Shown here: positions 41,303 to 50,281 of the stretch, piece after piece
Position numbering within the stretch: position 1 is the stretch's first letter
Layout: every line of letters starts with the position of its first letter
Source: Planctomycetota bacterium
GTDB lineage: Bacteria; Planctomycetota; PLA2; JAEUHO01
Direction of reading: 5' to 3'
Assembly (NCBI GenBank): GCA_020851795.1
Contig: JADZCA010000045.1
Coordinates: 1-60,175, forward strand
DNA length: 60,175 bases
Notes under the pieces: generated by a model
Databases searched by the model: none
Told to the model about the DNA's origin: nothing
Seen by the model: only the letters and a program-made list of their open reading frames with translations
Made by a program: the position numbers and the translations under genes

Positions 41303-43018
41303 CTACACGATGTCCATCTGGGTCACGCGGAAGACCTCGCGCGCCGTCGTCATGCCGCGGATCACCTTGCGCGCCCCGTCCATGCGGAGCGTGGTGAAGC
41401 CGCGCTCGATCGCGGACTTCTTCATGGTGGTCGCGCTGGCGCGCGAGACGATCTGGTCCTTCAGCGCGTCGTCCACCGGCAGGATCTCGTAGATGCCGGT
41501 CCGGTCGAGGTAGCCGCTGTTGAAACAGTTGCCGCAGCCGCGGCCGCGGTGCAGCTTGCCGTCGGGGAGTTGGTCGGGGGAGATCGAGAGGTCCTTGAGC
41601 TCGAGCACGTCGTCGTGGTCGGGCGTGTACGACTCCTTGCACTCGGGGCAGATCACGCGCACGAGGCGCTGGGCGATCGCGACGATCAGCGAGGACGCGA
41701 GGAGGTACGGCTCGATGCCGATGTCGAGCAGGCGGGTGACGACCGTCGGGCTGTCGTTGGTGTGGATCGTCGAGAAGACGAGGTGGCCGGTCTGCGCGGC
41801 CTGGATCGAGATGCGCGCGGTCTCGACGTCGCGCACCTCGCCCACCATCATGATGTCGGGGTCCTGGCGCAGCAGCGACCGCAGGCCCGACGCGAACGTG
41901 AGGCCCTTCTTCTCGTTCACCTGGATCTGGCTGATGCCGGGCAGGTGGTACTCGATCGGGTCCTCGATCGTCATCACGTTCATCTGCGTCGAGTTGATGC
42001 GCGACAGCGACGCGTAGAGCGTGGTCGTCTTGCCCGAGCCCGTGGGGCCCGAGACGAAGATGATGCCGTGGTCGAAGTCGATGAACTTCTCGACGAGGCG
42101 CAGGTTGTCGTCGACGAGGCCGATCTCCTCGAGCTCGTAGAGGCGGGCGGACTTGTCGAGCAGGCGGAGCACGATGCGCTCGCCGTGGATCGTCGGCACC
42201 GACGAGATGCGGACGTCCACCTCGGCGTCGCCGATGCGCACCGACGCGCGGCCGTCCTGCGGCAGCCGGCGCTCGGCGATGTCGAGCTTGCCCATGACCT
42301 TGATGCGGCTGGTGACCGCGTCCTGGACCTTCTTCGGCACCGCCTCCATGTCGTAGAGCACGCCGTCGATGCGGTAGCGCACCTGGAGCCGGTCCTCGAA
42401 CGGCTGCAGGTGGATGTCCGAGGCCCTCATCTTCAAGGCCTGGAAGAACAGCATGTTCACCAGCTTGATGATGGGGGCCTTGTTGGCGACGTCGAGGATG
42501 TCCTCCGACATCTCGACGCCCTCGGCCAGCGAAACGAGGTCCTCGTCGGCCCCCTCGAGGCCCGAGATCGACTCCTGGACGATGTCCTGCTTGTGCTTGT
42601 ACGCCTTGTTGATGAGGCTCGTGATCTCGGTGCGCGGCGCGAGCACGGGCTCGAGCTCGCAGCCGAGCATCGCGGCGAGGTCGTCCATCGGGTACGCGTC
42701 GAGCGGGGACGCGGTGGCGACCTGCATGGCGCCTTCGGCGCGGCCGATGCCGACGAGGTAGTAGTTGCGCGCGAACTGGACCGGGACGCGGTCCACGAAC
42801 TCCGGCGGCACCGTGGCGTCGTTGATGCTCTCGCGGTAGGGGAGCCCGAGGCTCTCCCCGATCGCCCGCAGCAGGTCGTGCTCGGAGAGCAGGCCTCGCT
42901 GCAGGATCACGCGGTCGACCGGCCAGCCGGTCTCCTTCTCGGCCTGGAGCACGTCGGCGAGCTGCGCCTCCGAGAGGACGCCGCGCTCGCGGAGGTAGCG
43001 GACGAACGGGTTCTCCAC
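41303..43018 (-). CDS. gspE: type II secretion ATPase GspE
   Basis: GspE is the cytoplasmic hexameric ATPase driving pseudopilus extension. The product has 571 residues. An N-terminal GspE/MshEN-type domain (about 1-150) is followed by the catalytic domain: Walker A GPTGSGKTTT (near 325), the Asp box, Walker B MVGEVRDVET, and the His box. A zinc-binding tetracysteine is present (CPEC near 455 and CGNC near 495). It lies 19 nt after gspD. Confidence 0.96.
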   Translation of the reverse strand: MENPFVRYLRERGVLSEAQLADVLQAEKETGWPVDRVILQRGLLSEHDLLRAIGESLGLPYRESINDATVPPEFVDRVPVQFARNYYLVGIGRAEGAMQVATASPLDAYPMDDLAAMLGCELEPVLAPRTEITSLINKAYKHKQDIVQESISGLEGADEDLVSLAEGVEMSEDILDVANKAPIIKLVNMLFFQALKMRASDIHLQPFEDRLQVRYRIDGVLYDMEAVPKKVQDAVTSRIKVMGKLDIAERRLPQDGRASVRIGDAEVDVRISSVPTIHGERIVLRLLDKSARLYELEEIGLVDDNLRLVEKFIDFDHGIIFVSGPTGSGKTTTLYASLSRINSTQMNVMTIEDPIEYHLPGISQIQVNEKKGLTFASGLRSLLRQDPDIMMVGEVRDVETARISIQAAQTGHLVFSTIHTNDSPTVVTRLLDIGIEPYLLASSLIVAIAQRLVRVICPECKESYTPDHDDVLELKDLSISPDQLPDGKLHRGRGCGNCFNSGYLDRTGIYEILPVDDALKDQIVSRASATTMKKSAIERGFTTLRMDGARKVIRGMTTAREVFRVTQMDIV

Positions 43019-43037
43019 GGTCCCTCCGGCCGCCGCG

Positions 43038-45422
43038 TCAGCGGCCCGCGCCCTGCGGCGCGTCGCAGCGGCCGCCCGTCGCGCCCTGCGCCTCCATCGC
43101 GCGCCGGCGCGCCTCGGCCTCGCGGACGAGGCGCAGGCGGTCCACGCTGCGGAAGGAGGTCGCCTCGAGCGCGCCCATCGAGTCGAGGCGGTCCGACGCC
43201 GAGCCCCAGCCGCGCAGGCAGCCCGTGGCCGGGTCCTGCATCGTCTTGGCGTCCTTGCACCGCACGAAGTTGCTGAACGGGATGTCCACCTCGCCGATCA
43301 GCTCGTCGGCCTTGCGCTTGCGCTCGCAGGTGATGTCGTCGAGGTCGGTGAACTTGTCCCCGTCCTGCACGCGCAGGATCGTGGGGGTGACGAAGAGGAA
43401 GAGGTTCGTCTGGCGCTCGCGGTTCGCCGTGCCCTTGAACAGCTCGCCGAGCACCGGGATGTCGCCGAGCAGGGGGACCTTGTCCACGTCGTTGGTCTGC
43501 GTGTCGCCGATGAGGCCGCCGATCACGACCGTGTGGCGGTCGGGGACGACCACCGCAGTCTGCACGTTGCGGCGGAAGCGGTCGGCCGGGATCACGTTCT
43601 GGCCGACGGTCTTCGGCTCGCCCTGGAAGCCCGACACCTCGAGGTTGAGGTTGAGCAGCAGGTACTGGTCGTTGGCGATGTGCGGGCTGATCGAGAGCGT
43701 CGTGCCCGCCTCCTGGAAGTTCTGGAAGCCGCCCGTCGTGTTGCCGCCCGACGTTGTCGTGCTGCTCGTGGTGGCCTGCTCCTCGAGCACCTTGATCGTG
43801 GCCTCCTCGTTGTCGGTGGTCACGACGCTGGGGAGCTGGAGCACGCGCGTCTTGCGGGTGGTGGCCAGCGCGCGGTAGATGAACGGGACCTGCCCGGACG
43901 CGAAGATGCCGCCCGACACGCCCGTCGGCGCGGCGCCGCCCGAGACGATGTAGGGGGGCAGCCGGTCGGTGAACGTCCCGTCGCCGTCGCGGTCGGCGAA
44001 CTCGGTGAGGCCGAAGCTCGTGCCGCCGAAGAGGGACGCGTCGCCGCCCTGGTTGAGGCCGTTGTCGTCGAGGCCCGCGATCTCGACGGCGAAGCGGAAC
44101 GAGTCGTCGAGCGAGAGCTCGACCAGCGCCGCCTCGATGAGCACCTGCTGCTTGCGGCGGTCGATCTCCTCGATGATCATCTTGAGCCGCTCGTACTGCT
44201 CCTTGCTCGCGGCGATGATCAGGCTGTTGCTGGCCTTCTCGGCGACGACGGCCGGCTTCTCCTCGTCCTCGGGGTTGGCGCTCGCGCCGGGGGCCGCGCC
44301 GGTGGGCGTGCGCGGCGCCGTCGTGCTCGTGCGGTTGCCCCCGGAGGTGCGGCGCGCCGACGCCGACGACGAGACGCCGCCCGACGTGCCGAACAGCGTG
44401 GTGCCGTCGATGAGCGTCTGGAGCACCTGCGCCGTGTCCTCGGCGTCGAGGTTCTTCAGCTGGACGACGTGGACGATCTGGCGGATGTAGACGAGGGGCT
44501 TGTCGAGCTCCTCGACGAGCTTGCGGATCTCGTCGATGTCGTCCTGGATGCCGTAGACGATGATCTGGTTCGAGCGGGGCTCGGCGACGATGCGGGGCTC
44601 GGGGTCGAGCACGTCCCCGCCGCCGGGCTGGCCCGGCTGCGCCTGGGTGACGCGCTGCTTGCCCGTGAAGAGGTCCTGCAGGATGGGCTCGACGTCCTCG
44701 GCCAGCGCGTGGTCGAGCTTCAGGTAGGCCTGGACGATCTTCTTGCCCTCGGGCTGCACGTCCATCTGCTTGAGCAGGCGGTAGATGGCCACGACGTTGG
44801 GCGCGAAGTCGGTGACCACGAACGCGCGCGCGGCCGGCACCTCCTGCACGTTGCCGACGTTCTGCTGCGTCACGATGCGCGAGAGCGCGGTGCGCGCGTC
44901 GCGCAGGTTGTCGATGTTCTTGACCTTGAGCGTCGTCGCGACGAAGAGGCCGTCCTGGTTCTCGAGCTCGGCCGCGACCTTGTCGTCGATCTCGACGTAG
45001 ACCGGCTTGTTCTTGAGGATGAAGGTGTTCTGCAGCGTGCGGGCGTCCATCGCCACCCAGACCTCGTAGCCCTTGAGGCCGACGGGGACGAGCACGATCT
45101 CTTGGAACGTCAGCAGGCCGCGGACCATCTCGAAGAGCTTGTCCTCGGGCGCGCGCAGGCGCTGGCTGCCCTGGATCTTCTTCTGCGTGACCGCCTTGTC
45201 CTGGTCGCTCCACACGATCGGCTTGCGCGTCTGCGCGGTGACGGCCTTGAGGAGGTCGCGCACCTCCATCTCGTCGCCGATGAGGATCTCGAGCTCCTTG
45301 CGCGGCGCGTCCTCGGCGCGGGCCCGCGGGGCCCCCGCGAGCGCGGCGAGCCCCGCGACGAGGGCGACGAGGCCCCCCCGGGTGACGAAGGAGCGCAGGC
45401 GCGGGCGGCGCAGGATCGACAT
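43038..45422 (-). CDS. gspD: type II secretion secretin GspD
   Basis: GspD forms the outer-membrane secretin channel. The product has 794 residues. A signal peptide (about 1-36) is followed by N0 (about 42-115), then N1-N3 domains. A Ser/Thr/Ala-rich low-complexity loop (about 345-390) interrupts the N3 region. The C-terminal secretin domain carries VPLLGDIPVLGELFKG near 649. After it comes an unusual tail of about 110 residues, rich in charged residues and with five Cys, in the place of the pilotin-binding S domain. A sigma-70-like promoter lies just upstream. Confidence 0.95.
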   Translation of the reverse strand: MSILRRPRLRSFVTRGGLVALVAGLAALAGAPRARAEDAPRKELEILIGDEMEVRDLLKAVTAQTRKPIVWSDQDKAVTQKKIQGSQRLRAPEDKLFEMVRGLLTFQEIVLVPVGLKGYEVWVAMDARTLQNTFILKNKPVYVEIDDKVAAELENQDGLFVATTLKVKNIDNLRDARTALSRIVTQQNVGNVQEVPAARAFVVTDFAPNVVAIYRLLKQMDVQPEGKKIVQAYLKLDHALAEDVEPILQDLFTGKQRVTQAQPGQPGGGDVLDPEPRIVAEPRSNQIIVYGIQDDIDEIRKLVEELDKPLVYIRQIVHVVQLKNLDAEDTAQVLQTLIDGTTLFGTSGGVSSSASARRTSGGNRTSTTAPRTPTGAAPGASANPEDEEKPAVVAEKASNSLIIAASKEQYERLKMIIEEIDRRKQQVLIEAALVELSLDDSFRFAVEIAGLDDNGLNQGGDASLFGGTSFGLTEFADRDGDGTFTDRLPPYIVSGGAAPTGVSGGIFASGQVPFIYRALATTRKTRVLQLPSVVTTDNEEATIKVLEEQATTSSTTTSGGNTTGGFQNFQEAGTTLSISPHIANDQYLLLNLNLEVSGFQGEPKTVGQNVIPADRFRRNVQTAVVVPDRHTVVIGGLIGDTQTNDVDKVPLLGDIPVLGELFKGTANRERQTNLFLFVTPTILRVQDGDKFTDLDDITCERKRKADELIGEVDIPFSNFVRCKDAKTMQDPATGCLRGWGSASDRLDSMGALEATSFRSVDRLRLVREAEARRRAMEAQGATGGRCDAPQGAGR

Positions 45423-45484
45423 GACGGGCGGACCCTCCCACCCACGGGGGCCACCCCGGGGCGCTCAGTGCGTCCAGATCGGGC

Positions 45485-45513
45485 AGTCTCGCGCCACCCT
45501 TGCGGCGCGTCAA
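45485..45513 (-). promoter_or_regulatory. promoter of the gspDEF operon
   Basis: On the minus strand TTGACG (45513-45508) and GAGACT (45490-45485) are separated by 17 nt. The leader is about 55 nt and carries GGAGGG before the gspD ATG. Confidence 0.5.
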
Positions 45514-45673
45514 ACTCGTCGTGCCCGACGCACGGGAGAGACGCCGCCCGCGACGGGGGGCCGAAGCGTTGGACGACGCCGCGAGGGGGTTCCGTTCCCC
45601 CGGGTTTCACCGGGGGGATGCCGCGTCCGCAGGCCCGACGCGCGTCGCGGCACGCCGACGGTGCCCGCGGACC

Positions 45674-45701
45674 TTACCCCCGGGGTGCGGCGTGGTACAA
45701 A
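45674..45701 (+). promoter_or_regulatory. promoter of rpsU
   Basis: TACAAA (45696-45701) is a good -10. The -35 (TTACCC, 45674-45679) is weak, with 16-nt spacing. The leader of about 30 nt carries GGAGG at 45729-45733. Confidence 0.45.
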
Positions 45702-45737
45702 ACCCCGCTCGCGTCCTGTTCCGCCCTCGGAGGTTCG

Positions 45738-45938
45738 ATGGCCGTCCGCGTCCAGGTGAAGAACAACGAGCCGCTGGAGAAGACCCTCCGGCGCCTGCGC
45801 AAGATCTGCAACAACGAGGGCATCACGCGGGAGCTCAAGCGGCACGCCTACTACGAGAAGCCGAGCGAGCGCCGCCGCCGCAAGGACCGCGAGCGCATCA
45901 AGACGATCCGGCTCTCCCAGAGCCCCGAGCCCGTCTGA
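45738..45938 (+). CDS. rpsU: ribosomal protein bS21
   Basis: S21 is a small-subunit protein that helps the 30S recognise Shine-Dalgarno mRNAs. The product has 66 residues, very basic. It begins MAVRVQVKNNEPLEKTLRR and has the typical ELKRHAYYEKPSERRRRK helix. GGAGG lies 4 nt before the ATG. It stands alone with its own promoter, divergent from gspD. Confidence 0.95.
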   Translation: MAVRVQVKNNEPLEKTLRRLRKICNNEGITRELKRHAYYEKPSERRRRKDRERIKTIRLSQSPEPV

Positions 45939-45983
45939 CGCGCGCTCCCTCGGCGCCCCCGTGCGCCGAGGCCGCCCCTGCCC

Positions 45984-48900
45984 GTGAGCGGCGCCCCTCA
46001 ACCGCCTCCGTCGTCGCGGCGGGTCGTCCCGCTCCCGCTCGCGTCGCTGCTCTACCTCGTGTCGGGGGCCACCGGGCTCGTCTACGAGGTCGGCTGGACG
46101 CGGCGCCTGCTGCTCTGGCTGGGTTCGACGTCCACCGCCTCGGCCGTCGTCCTCTCGACCTTCCTGCTCGGGCTCGGCGTCGGCGGCGCCGTCGGTGGGC
46201 GTCGCGCCGACCGCTCGCCGCGTCCATTGCGCCTGTACGGCGTCCTCGAGCTCGTCGCGGCCGGCTGGGCGCTCGTGCTGCCGTGGCTCCTCGCCGCGCT
46301 CGAGCGTCCCTACGTCGCGCTCGCCGCCCACGCGCCCGTCGGCCTGCGGCCGTTCCTCGACGTCGCGGCCGCGGCCGCGGTGGTGCTGCCGGGCGCGCTC
46401 GCGCTCGGTGCGACCTTCCCCGCGCTGCTGCGTGCGGTGGTCCCCGCCGGGCGGCCGGTCGGCGCGGCGGCCGCGTGGCTGTACGGCGTCAACACCGCCG
46501 GGGCGGTCGCGGGCGCGCTGTGGACCGGGTTCTCCGGCCTGTTCACGTTCGGCGTGCTCGGCGCGACCCGCGCGGCCGCCGCCGTGGCCGCCGTCGTCGG
46601 CGCGGTGGCCGCGCTCGCCGCGCCGCGCGGCGCCCCGCGCGACGGGCCGGCGACCGCGCCGACCGGCGCGCCCCCGCGGACGCCGCGGGGCCCGCTCCTC
46701 GTCGCGGCGCTGTCGGGCTTCGTGGCGCTCGGCCTCGAGGCCGCCGGCGTGCGCGTCCTCGTGTTCTTCGTCGAGGGCTTCACGGCGTCGTTCGCGGCGA
46801 TGCTCGGCGTCTTCCTCGCCGCGCTCGCGCTGGGCAGCCTGACGGTCGGCGCGGTCGCCGCGCGCGCGCAGCCCGGCGCGCGGTTGCCCGGCGTGCTGCT
46901 GGCCGCCGCGGGCGTGGCGGTCCTCGCGGTCCCGCTCGCGCTGCCCGCGTTCGAGTCGGCGCTCGCGGGCGTGCGCGAGGCGGCGTTCGCGTCGGCGTCG
47001 CCGGTCGCGGCGCACCGTCGCACGGCGCTCGTCGGCTCGGCGCTGCTCTTCGCGGCGCCGGCGTTCCTCCTCGGCGCCGTCTACCCGCTCTGCGTGCGCT
47101 GGGCGGCGCAGGGCCGCGACGACGCGCTCGGCCGTGCCGCGGGCGCGGTCGCGGCGTGGAACGCGGTCGGCGCCGTGCTCGGGCCCGTCGCGGTGCTCGC
47201 GCTGGGCGCGCTGGGCGGGCGCGACGACCGTCCCGGCGGGCCGCTGCTCGCGTGGGCGACGATGGGGTGGGTCGCGGTCGGCGCGGGCGTCGGGCTCGTC
47301 CTGGCGCGTGCGGTGGCGGCGCGCGCCGGCCGGCTCTCGCCGGTGGTCGCCGTCGTCGGCGCCGCGGCGGGCGTCGCGATCGGCGTCGGTGCGCCGGTCG
47401 TGCTGGCGCGCTCGACGCCCGAGGCGCTGGTGCGCGCGAGCCGCGTGCTGCGCGGGCCCGACGGCGAGATCGTCGGCTCCCGCGTGCTGCGCGCGGTGCG
47501 CGCCGACGACACGACGACGGCGAGCGTCGTCGAGGTCCCGCCGTCGGACCGCGTGCTCTACACCGACGAGTTCGCCGCGGCCGCGACGGGCCGCGCGTAC
47601 GCCTACATGCGCATGCTCGGCCACCTGCCCGCGCTCTCCGCGGCGGAGCCCGAGCACTGCATGGTGATCGCGTTCGGGACCGGCACCACCGCGGGATCGC
47701 TCGCCGCGCACGCCGAGGTGAAGCGCCTCGAGGTCGTCGAGACGAGCCGCGCCGTCCTCGACCTCGCGCCGTGGTTCGAGGCGCGCAACCGCGGGGTGCT
47801 GGCGGACCCGCGGGTGCAGGCGGTCGTCGACGACGGCCGCCGGGCGCTGCTGCTGCACGAGCCCGACCTCGACGTCGTGACGCTCGAGCCGCTGATGCCG
47901 TACACGCCGGCGGCGCTGCCCCTCTACACGCGGGACTTCTACGAGCTCGTGCGCTCGCGGCTGCGCGACGGGGGCGTCTGCTGCCAGTGGGTGCCCGTCC
48001 ACGCGATGCCGCTCGACCTCTACGCGAGCCTCGTGCGCACGTTCTTCGAGACGTTCCCCGAGGGCTCGATGTGGTTCGTCGAGCAGTCCACCGTGCTGCT
48101 CGGCCACGTCGGCACGCGCCGGCCCGACGCCGAGCGCGTCCGTGCGCGCACCAGCGACGCGCAGCGCCTGCTCCAGACCTCGGGCTTCGCGCGGCCGCAG
48201 GCGCTCCCCGTCGCCTACGTCGCGTCCGCGGCGCGCGTCCTCGCGGTGCTCGACGACCCGTCGCGCTCGGGCGAGGAGGCGGTGCGCGCGTCGCCGCCCG
48301 GCCCGACGTCGCGCCGCGTCGTGACCGACGAGCACCCGTTCCCCGAGGCGTCGCCCCTGCCGCGGGCGGGCCTGCTCACGTCGTACCTCTCCGACACGCT
48401 CGCGTGGCTCGCGGGCCTCGTCGCGCCCGAGGACGAGGGCGCCACCGCGCCCGCGCTCTCGATCTTCCCGCCCGAGCTGGTCGTCAAGACGCGCGCGGCC
48501 GCGGCGGACGCGCTCCGCGGGCGCGCGATGGAGGCGATCGGCGACTACCGGGCGGTGCTCGAGGCGACGGGCCACGGCGACCCCGCCGCGGTGGTCGCGG
48601 CGTACGAGGCGGCCGGGGACCTGTACGAGTCCGTCGCGGCCGGCGAGGGGCTGGGCGACGCGGCGCTGGCGCGGCGGCGCGTGCGCGTGCAGCGCGTGCT
48701 GCTCTCGCGGGCCGCGCGGGCGCGCTTTTCCGAGGCCGACCGTGCGGCCGCCGCGGGCGACGCGACGGGGGCGTCCGCCGCGCGCGAGCAGGCGCTCGAC
48801 TTCGCGCGGCAGTCGTTCGAGCTCGACACGCTCGACCCCGTGGTCACCGAGCGGCCGGCCGCCGCGGCGACCTACGGCGAGGCGCTGCTGCGGACCGGCC

Positions 48901-49670
48901 GGTGCTCGGAGGCGGAGGCGGTGCTCTCGACCGCGGCGCGGGAGTGGCCGTGGGAGCGCACGCTCTCCGACCTGCTGGCCTTCGCCACCGCGGTGCGGCG
49001 TGGGACGGCGGAGCGAGCCGACCTGCGCAAGCCGTCGTTCGCGGCGGCGCTCCCTCCGTGCAAGGACGCCGACGTGGCCTCCGTGCGTCCCCTCCTCGCG
49101 GCGTGGCGGACCGCCTACGAGCGCGAGCAGCGCGACCGGCTCCGCGAGGCGAGCGAGCTGCTGCTCGCGGCGGCGGCGCGCGACGAGGCCACGGCGGCCG
49201 GCATCGCGCGCGAGCTCGCGGCGATGCCTGAGCCCTTCGGGCCCGTCGGCGACGCGGAGCGCGCGGCGCTCGTGCGCCGCTTCGACCGGACCGCCCCGCG
49301 CCTGGCCCAGCTGCTCACCGACCCCGACCGCGGGCGGTGGGCCGTGGCGTTCGAGGCGGCCGTCCGCCGCGGGTTCGAGACGCTCGCCGTCGAGGACGTC
49401 GTGCGTGACGCGTTCCTGCGCAGCCCCGACGTCGCACGCCGCCTGATGTTCGCGCGGTGGTCGGGCGTCGAGCGCAGCCGCGTGTCGCGCGAGGGCGCGG
49501 TGGACCTCCTCGGCGACGCCGACGCGGGCGTCCGCGCCGCGGCGTGGGACGCCGTCGCGCGGCGGCTCGGCGCGGACGCGGCCGCGGTCGGCTACGACGC
49601 GGCGAGCCCCGACGCCGCCGCCCGCGAGCAGGCCGCCGCCCGCGCACGCGAGCTCCTCCGCGGTCGCTGA
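45984..49670 (+). CDS. giant membrane protein: MFS-like/spermidine-synthase-like fusion with helical C-terminus
   Basis: The product has 1228 residues. The N-terminal half (about 20-500) has 12 or more hydrophobic helices, as in fused MFS/spermidine-synthase proteins. A SpeE-like Rossmann domain spans about 510-790: MVIAFGTGTTAGS replaces the usual glycine-rich loop, LEVVETSR binds the cofactor ribose in relatives, and YTRDFYELVRSRLRDGGVCCQW is typical. Where relatives have SEPSNPW, this one reads TLEPLMPYTP, so catalysis may differ. The last 400 residues are Ala/Arg-rich helical repeats (TPR- or HEAT-like). It may methylate or aminopropylate a membrane-linked substrate; no substrate can be named. 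GTG start without clear SD. Confidence 0.72.
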   Translation: MSGAPQPPPSSRRVVPLPLASLLYLVSGATGLVYEVGWTRRLLLWLGSTSTASAVVLSTFLLGLGVGGAVGGRRADRSPRPLRLYGVLELVAAGWALVLPWLLAALERPYVALAAHAPVGLRPFLDVAAAAAVVLPGALALGATFPALLRAVVPAGRPVGAAAAWLYGVNTAGAVAGALWTGFSGLFTFGVLGATRAAAAVAAVVGAVAALAAPRGAPRDGPATAPTGAPPRTPRGPLLVAALSGFVALGLEAAGVRVLVFFVEGFTASFAAMLGVFLAALALGSLTVGAVAARAQPGARLPGVLLAAAGVAVLAVPLALPAFESALAGVREAAFASASPVAAHRRTALVGSALLFAAPAFLLGAVYPLCVRWAAQGRDDALGRAAGAVAAWNAVGAVLGPVAVLALGALGGRDDRPGGPLLAWATMGWVAVGAGVGLVLARAVAARAGRLSPVVAVVGAAAGVAIGVGAPVVLARSTPEALVRASRVLRGPDGEIVGSRVLRAVRADDTTTASVVEVPPSDRVLYTDEFAAAATGRAYAYMRMLGHLPALSAAEPEHCMVIAFGTGTTAGSLAAHAEVKRLEVVETSRAVLDLAPWFEARNRGVLADPRVQAVVDDGRRALLLHEPDLDVVTLEPLMPYTPAALPLYTRDFYELVRSRLRDGGVCCQWVPVHAMPLDLYASLVRTFFETFPEGSMWFVEQSTVLLGHVGTRRPDAERVRARTSDAQRLLQTSGFARPQALPVAYVASAARVLAVLDDPSRSGEEAVRASPPGPTSRRVVTDEHPFPEASPLPRAGLLTSYLSDTLAWLAGLVAPEDEGATAPALSIFPPELVVKTRAAAADALRGRAMEAIGDYRAVLEATGHGDPAAVVAAYEAAGDLYESVAAGEGLGDAALARRRVRVQRVLLSRAARARFSEADRAAAAGDATGASAAREQALDFARQSFELDTLDPVVTERPAAAATYGEALLRTGRCSEAEAVLSTAAREWPWERTLSDLLAFATAVRRGTAERADLRKPSFAAALPPCKDADVASVRPLLAAWRTAYEREQRDRLREASELLLAAAARDEATAAGIARELAAMPEPFGPVGDAERAALVRRFDRTAPRLAQLLTDPDRGRWAVAFEAAVRRGFETLAVEDVVRDAFLRSPDVARRLMFARWSGVERSRVSREGAVDLLGDADAGVRAAAWDAVARRLGADAAAVGYDAASPDAAAREQAAARARELLRGR

Positions 49671-49710
49671 CGGGCCCTGCGCCACGCCCGGGCCGAAGAC
49701 GCCGCCCCGA

Positions 49711-49765
49711 CCTCGTCGGCTCGTGGCTTCGACGGGCGGGCCCGCCGACCTGACGAAGGCCGAGG
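49711..49765. repeat. copy E of the dispersed inverted-repeat element (arms rearranged)
   Basis: A right-type arm CCTCGTCGGCTCGTGG (49711-49726) runs to GACGGGC at 49737 and is followed at 49740 by a left-type arm GCCCGCCGACCTGACGA. The order is back-to-back compared with copies B and D, as if two elements abut. It lies between convergent genes. Confidence 0.65.
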
Positions 49766-49804
49766 CGAGTCGAGCGCCGCGCCCGGCGAGGGCGCCCGCG
49801 CTCG

Positions 49805-50281
49805 CTACGAACCGCAGCAGGAGCCCGGCGGGGGCGCGCCCTCGTCGCGCTCGATCGCCATCATCTTCTCGACGCGGCGGACGTGGCGGCCGCCCTCGAA
49901 CGCGGTGGCGAGCCAGAGGTCGGCGAGCACCGCGATCCGCTCGGGCGGGGTGAAGCGCGCGCCGAAGCACGCGACGTTGGCGTCGTTGTGCCGGCGCGAC
50001 AGCTCGGCGGTCGCCTCGTCGTGCACGACCGCGGCGCGCACGCCGTGCACCTTGTTCGCGGCGATGCAGACCCCGATGCCGGAACCGCACAGGAACAGCC
50101 CCCGCTCGGCCTCCCCGCGGGCGAGCGCGCGCGCCCCCGCGGCGGCGAGGTCGGGGTAGTCCACCGAGGCGGGCCCGTCCGTGCCGAGGTCGAGGACCTC
50201 GTGCCCGCGGGCGCGGAGGTGGGCGACGAGGGCGGCCTTCGACTCGAAGGCCGCGTGGTCCGCTATGACGACGACACGCAT
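49805..50281 (-). CDS. rpiB: ribose-5-phosphate isomerase B
   Basis: RpiB interconverts ribose 5-phosphate and ribulose 5-phosphate. The product has 158 residues. IADHAAFESK at the N-terminus, SVDYPDLA, the active-site cysteine in FLCGSGIG (near residue 66), IAANKVHGVRAA and SRRHNDANV are all family signatures. The C-terminus ends in an unusual CCGS. The start overlaps the end of the Sua5-phosphatase gene by 19 nt. The Sua5/phosphatase/rpiB association is also seen in other bacteria. Confidence 0.93.
   Translation of the reverse strand: MRVVVIADHAAFESKAALVAHLRARGHEVLDLGTDGPASVDYPDLAAAGARALARGEAERGLFLCGSGIGVCIAANKVHGVRAAVVHDEATAELSRRHNDANVACFGARFTPPERIAVLADLWLATAFEGGRHVRRVEKMMAIERDEGAPPPGSCCGS

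Larger units (their letters stand above)
45423..45737. other. divergent intergenic region between gspD and rpsU
   Basis: It holds the gspD promoter on the minus strand (45485-45513) and the rpsU promoter on the plus strand (45674-45701). Between them are GC-rich local palindromes, but no gene. Confidence 0.55.
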
